From Rhodococcus rhodnii (GTDB lineage: Bacteria > Actinomycetota > Actinomycetes > Mycobacteriales > Pseudonocardiaceae), in assembly GCA_000720375.1 (NCBI GenBank), contig JOAA01000014.1, positions 62,001-126,000 of the forward strand: 64,000 nt of DNA, read 5' to 3'. Both the position numbers and the translations under genes were made by a program. Positions 63,914 to 64,000 of this stretch are shown here, one piece after another (position 1 is the stretch's first letter; every line of letters begins with the position of its first letter). Under the pieces are notes generated by a model that saw only the letters and a program-made list of their open reading frames with translations, was not told the origin of the DNA and did not search any database.

Positions 63914-63927
63914 TTACCCGCCGGTAG
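63914..63927. promoter_or_regulatory. Palindromic operator candidate, copy 1, upstream of fadA
   Basis: TTACCCGCCGGTAG: arms TTACC / GGTA(G) around CGCC, 27 bases before the fadA start. The last arm base differs from the perfect copy at 63958-63971. Both copies have the same orientation, 44 bases apart centre to centre (about four helical turns), so a dimeric repressor could bind cooperatively. Confidence 0.65.
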
Positions 63928-63957
63928 GGGCGGCCGTGCCGTCAACTCTAGTCCTTG

Positions 63958-63971
63958 TTACCCGCCGGTAA
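63958..63971. promoter_or_regulatory. Palindromic operator candidate, copy 2, upstream of fadA
   Basis: TTACCCGCCGGTAA, with arms TTACC/GGTAA perfect about the CGCC centre. With copy 1 it brackets the likely promoter of fadA-fadB. A fatty-acid-responsive TetR or FadR-type repressor is a plausible binder; no such gene is in the window. Confidence 0.7.
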
Positions 63972-64000
63972 CTACAGTGGTCCCCCTGTCGTGTGTGTCA

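Overview
The window is high-GC actinobacterial chromosome. GTG starts are frequent, many genes overlap as GTGA, ATGA or TGATG, and spacing is dense. The gene content fits the Pseudonocardiaceae (an Amycolatopsis, Kibdelosporangium or Lentzea type organism); the genus is inference. No rRNA, tRNA, CRISPR array, transposase or prophage was seen.

Left part (1-8.3 kb): the end of a D-glucarate operon (sugar ABC permease, 5-dehydro-4-deoxyglucarate dehydratase, glucarate dehydratase and a coupled gene of unknown function), a small lipoprotein, an intracellular staphylococcal-nuclease-like protein, an APH(6)/hydroxyurea-type kinase and class I fumarase. 22-bp tandem repeats lie between the last two.

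Middle left (8.8-28.3 kb): a SigB-like sigma factor, a methyltransferase coupled to D-aminoacyl-tRNA deacylase, DUF3099, a pseudouridine catabolic pair (psuK-like, psuG), Spo0M, DUF3039, an RND exporter without partners, YihY/BrkB, an SF2 helicase, and an unexplained pair made of a glycine-rich hydrophobic protein overlapping a membrane protein. A xylose/ribose-type ABC transporter with its ROK regulator follows, with a 19-bp palindrome just before the first gene. A 59-residue DUF7455-type gene ends this part.

Centre (28.8-54.3 kb): FKBP isomerase, the primary sigma factor SigA, polyphosphate glucokinase, SuhB, a Cei/LytR_C protein, DUF4193, DUF3093, dUTPase, DUF3710, an alpha/beta hydrolase, an OB-fold protein, DUF3159, two TrkA proteins, an APC permease, a TrmA/RlmD-type RNA methyltransferase and Dxs. 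From memory this follows the M. tuberculosis order Rv2703 down to Rv2682c. It is interrupted by three accessory insertions: a secreted proline-rich protein with a DUF4239 protein; a haem peroxidase, NmrA, AraC and GNAT block; and an aldehyde dehydrogenase next to a YezG-like, proline/glycine-repeat protein.

Right part (54.3-64 kb): a two-component system, an I36 inhibitor-like secreted protein, DUF72, a Tat-exported PHP protein divergent from a PD-(D/E)XK-like protein, and a beta-oxidation fadB/fadA pair with two copies of a palindrome upstream.

The best candidates for something undescribed are the small hydrophobic-protein/membrane-protein pair (21.7-23.1 kb), the YezG-like repeat protein (50.5-52.2 kb), the unknown gene in the glucarate operon, the PD-(D/E)XK-like protein, and the repeated palindromic DNA elements. 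All functions are read from sequence alone; no database search was run.
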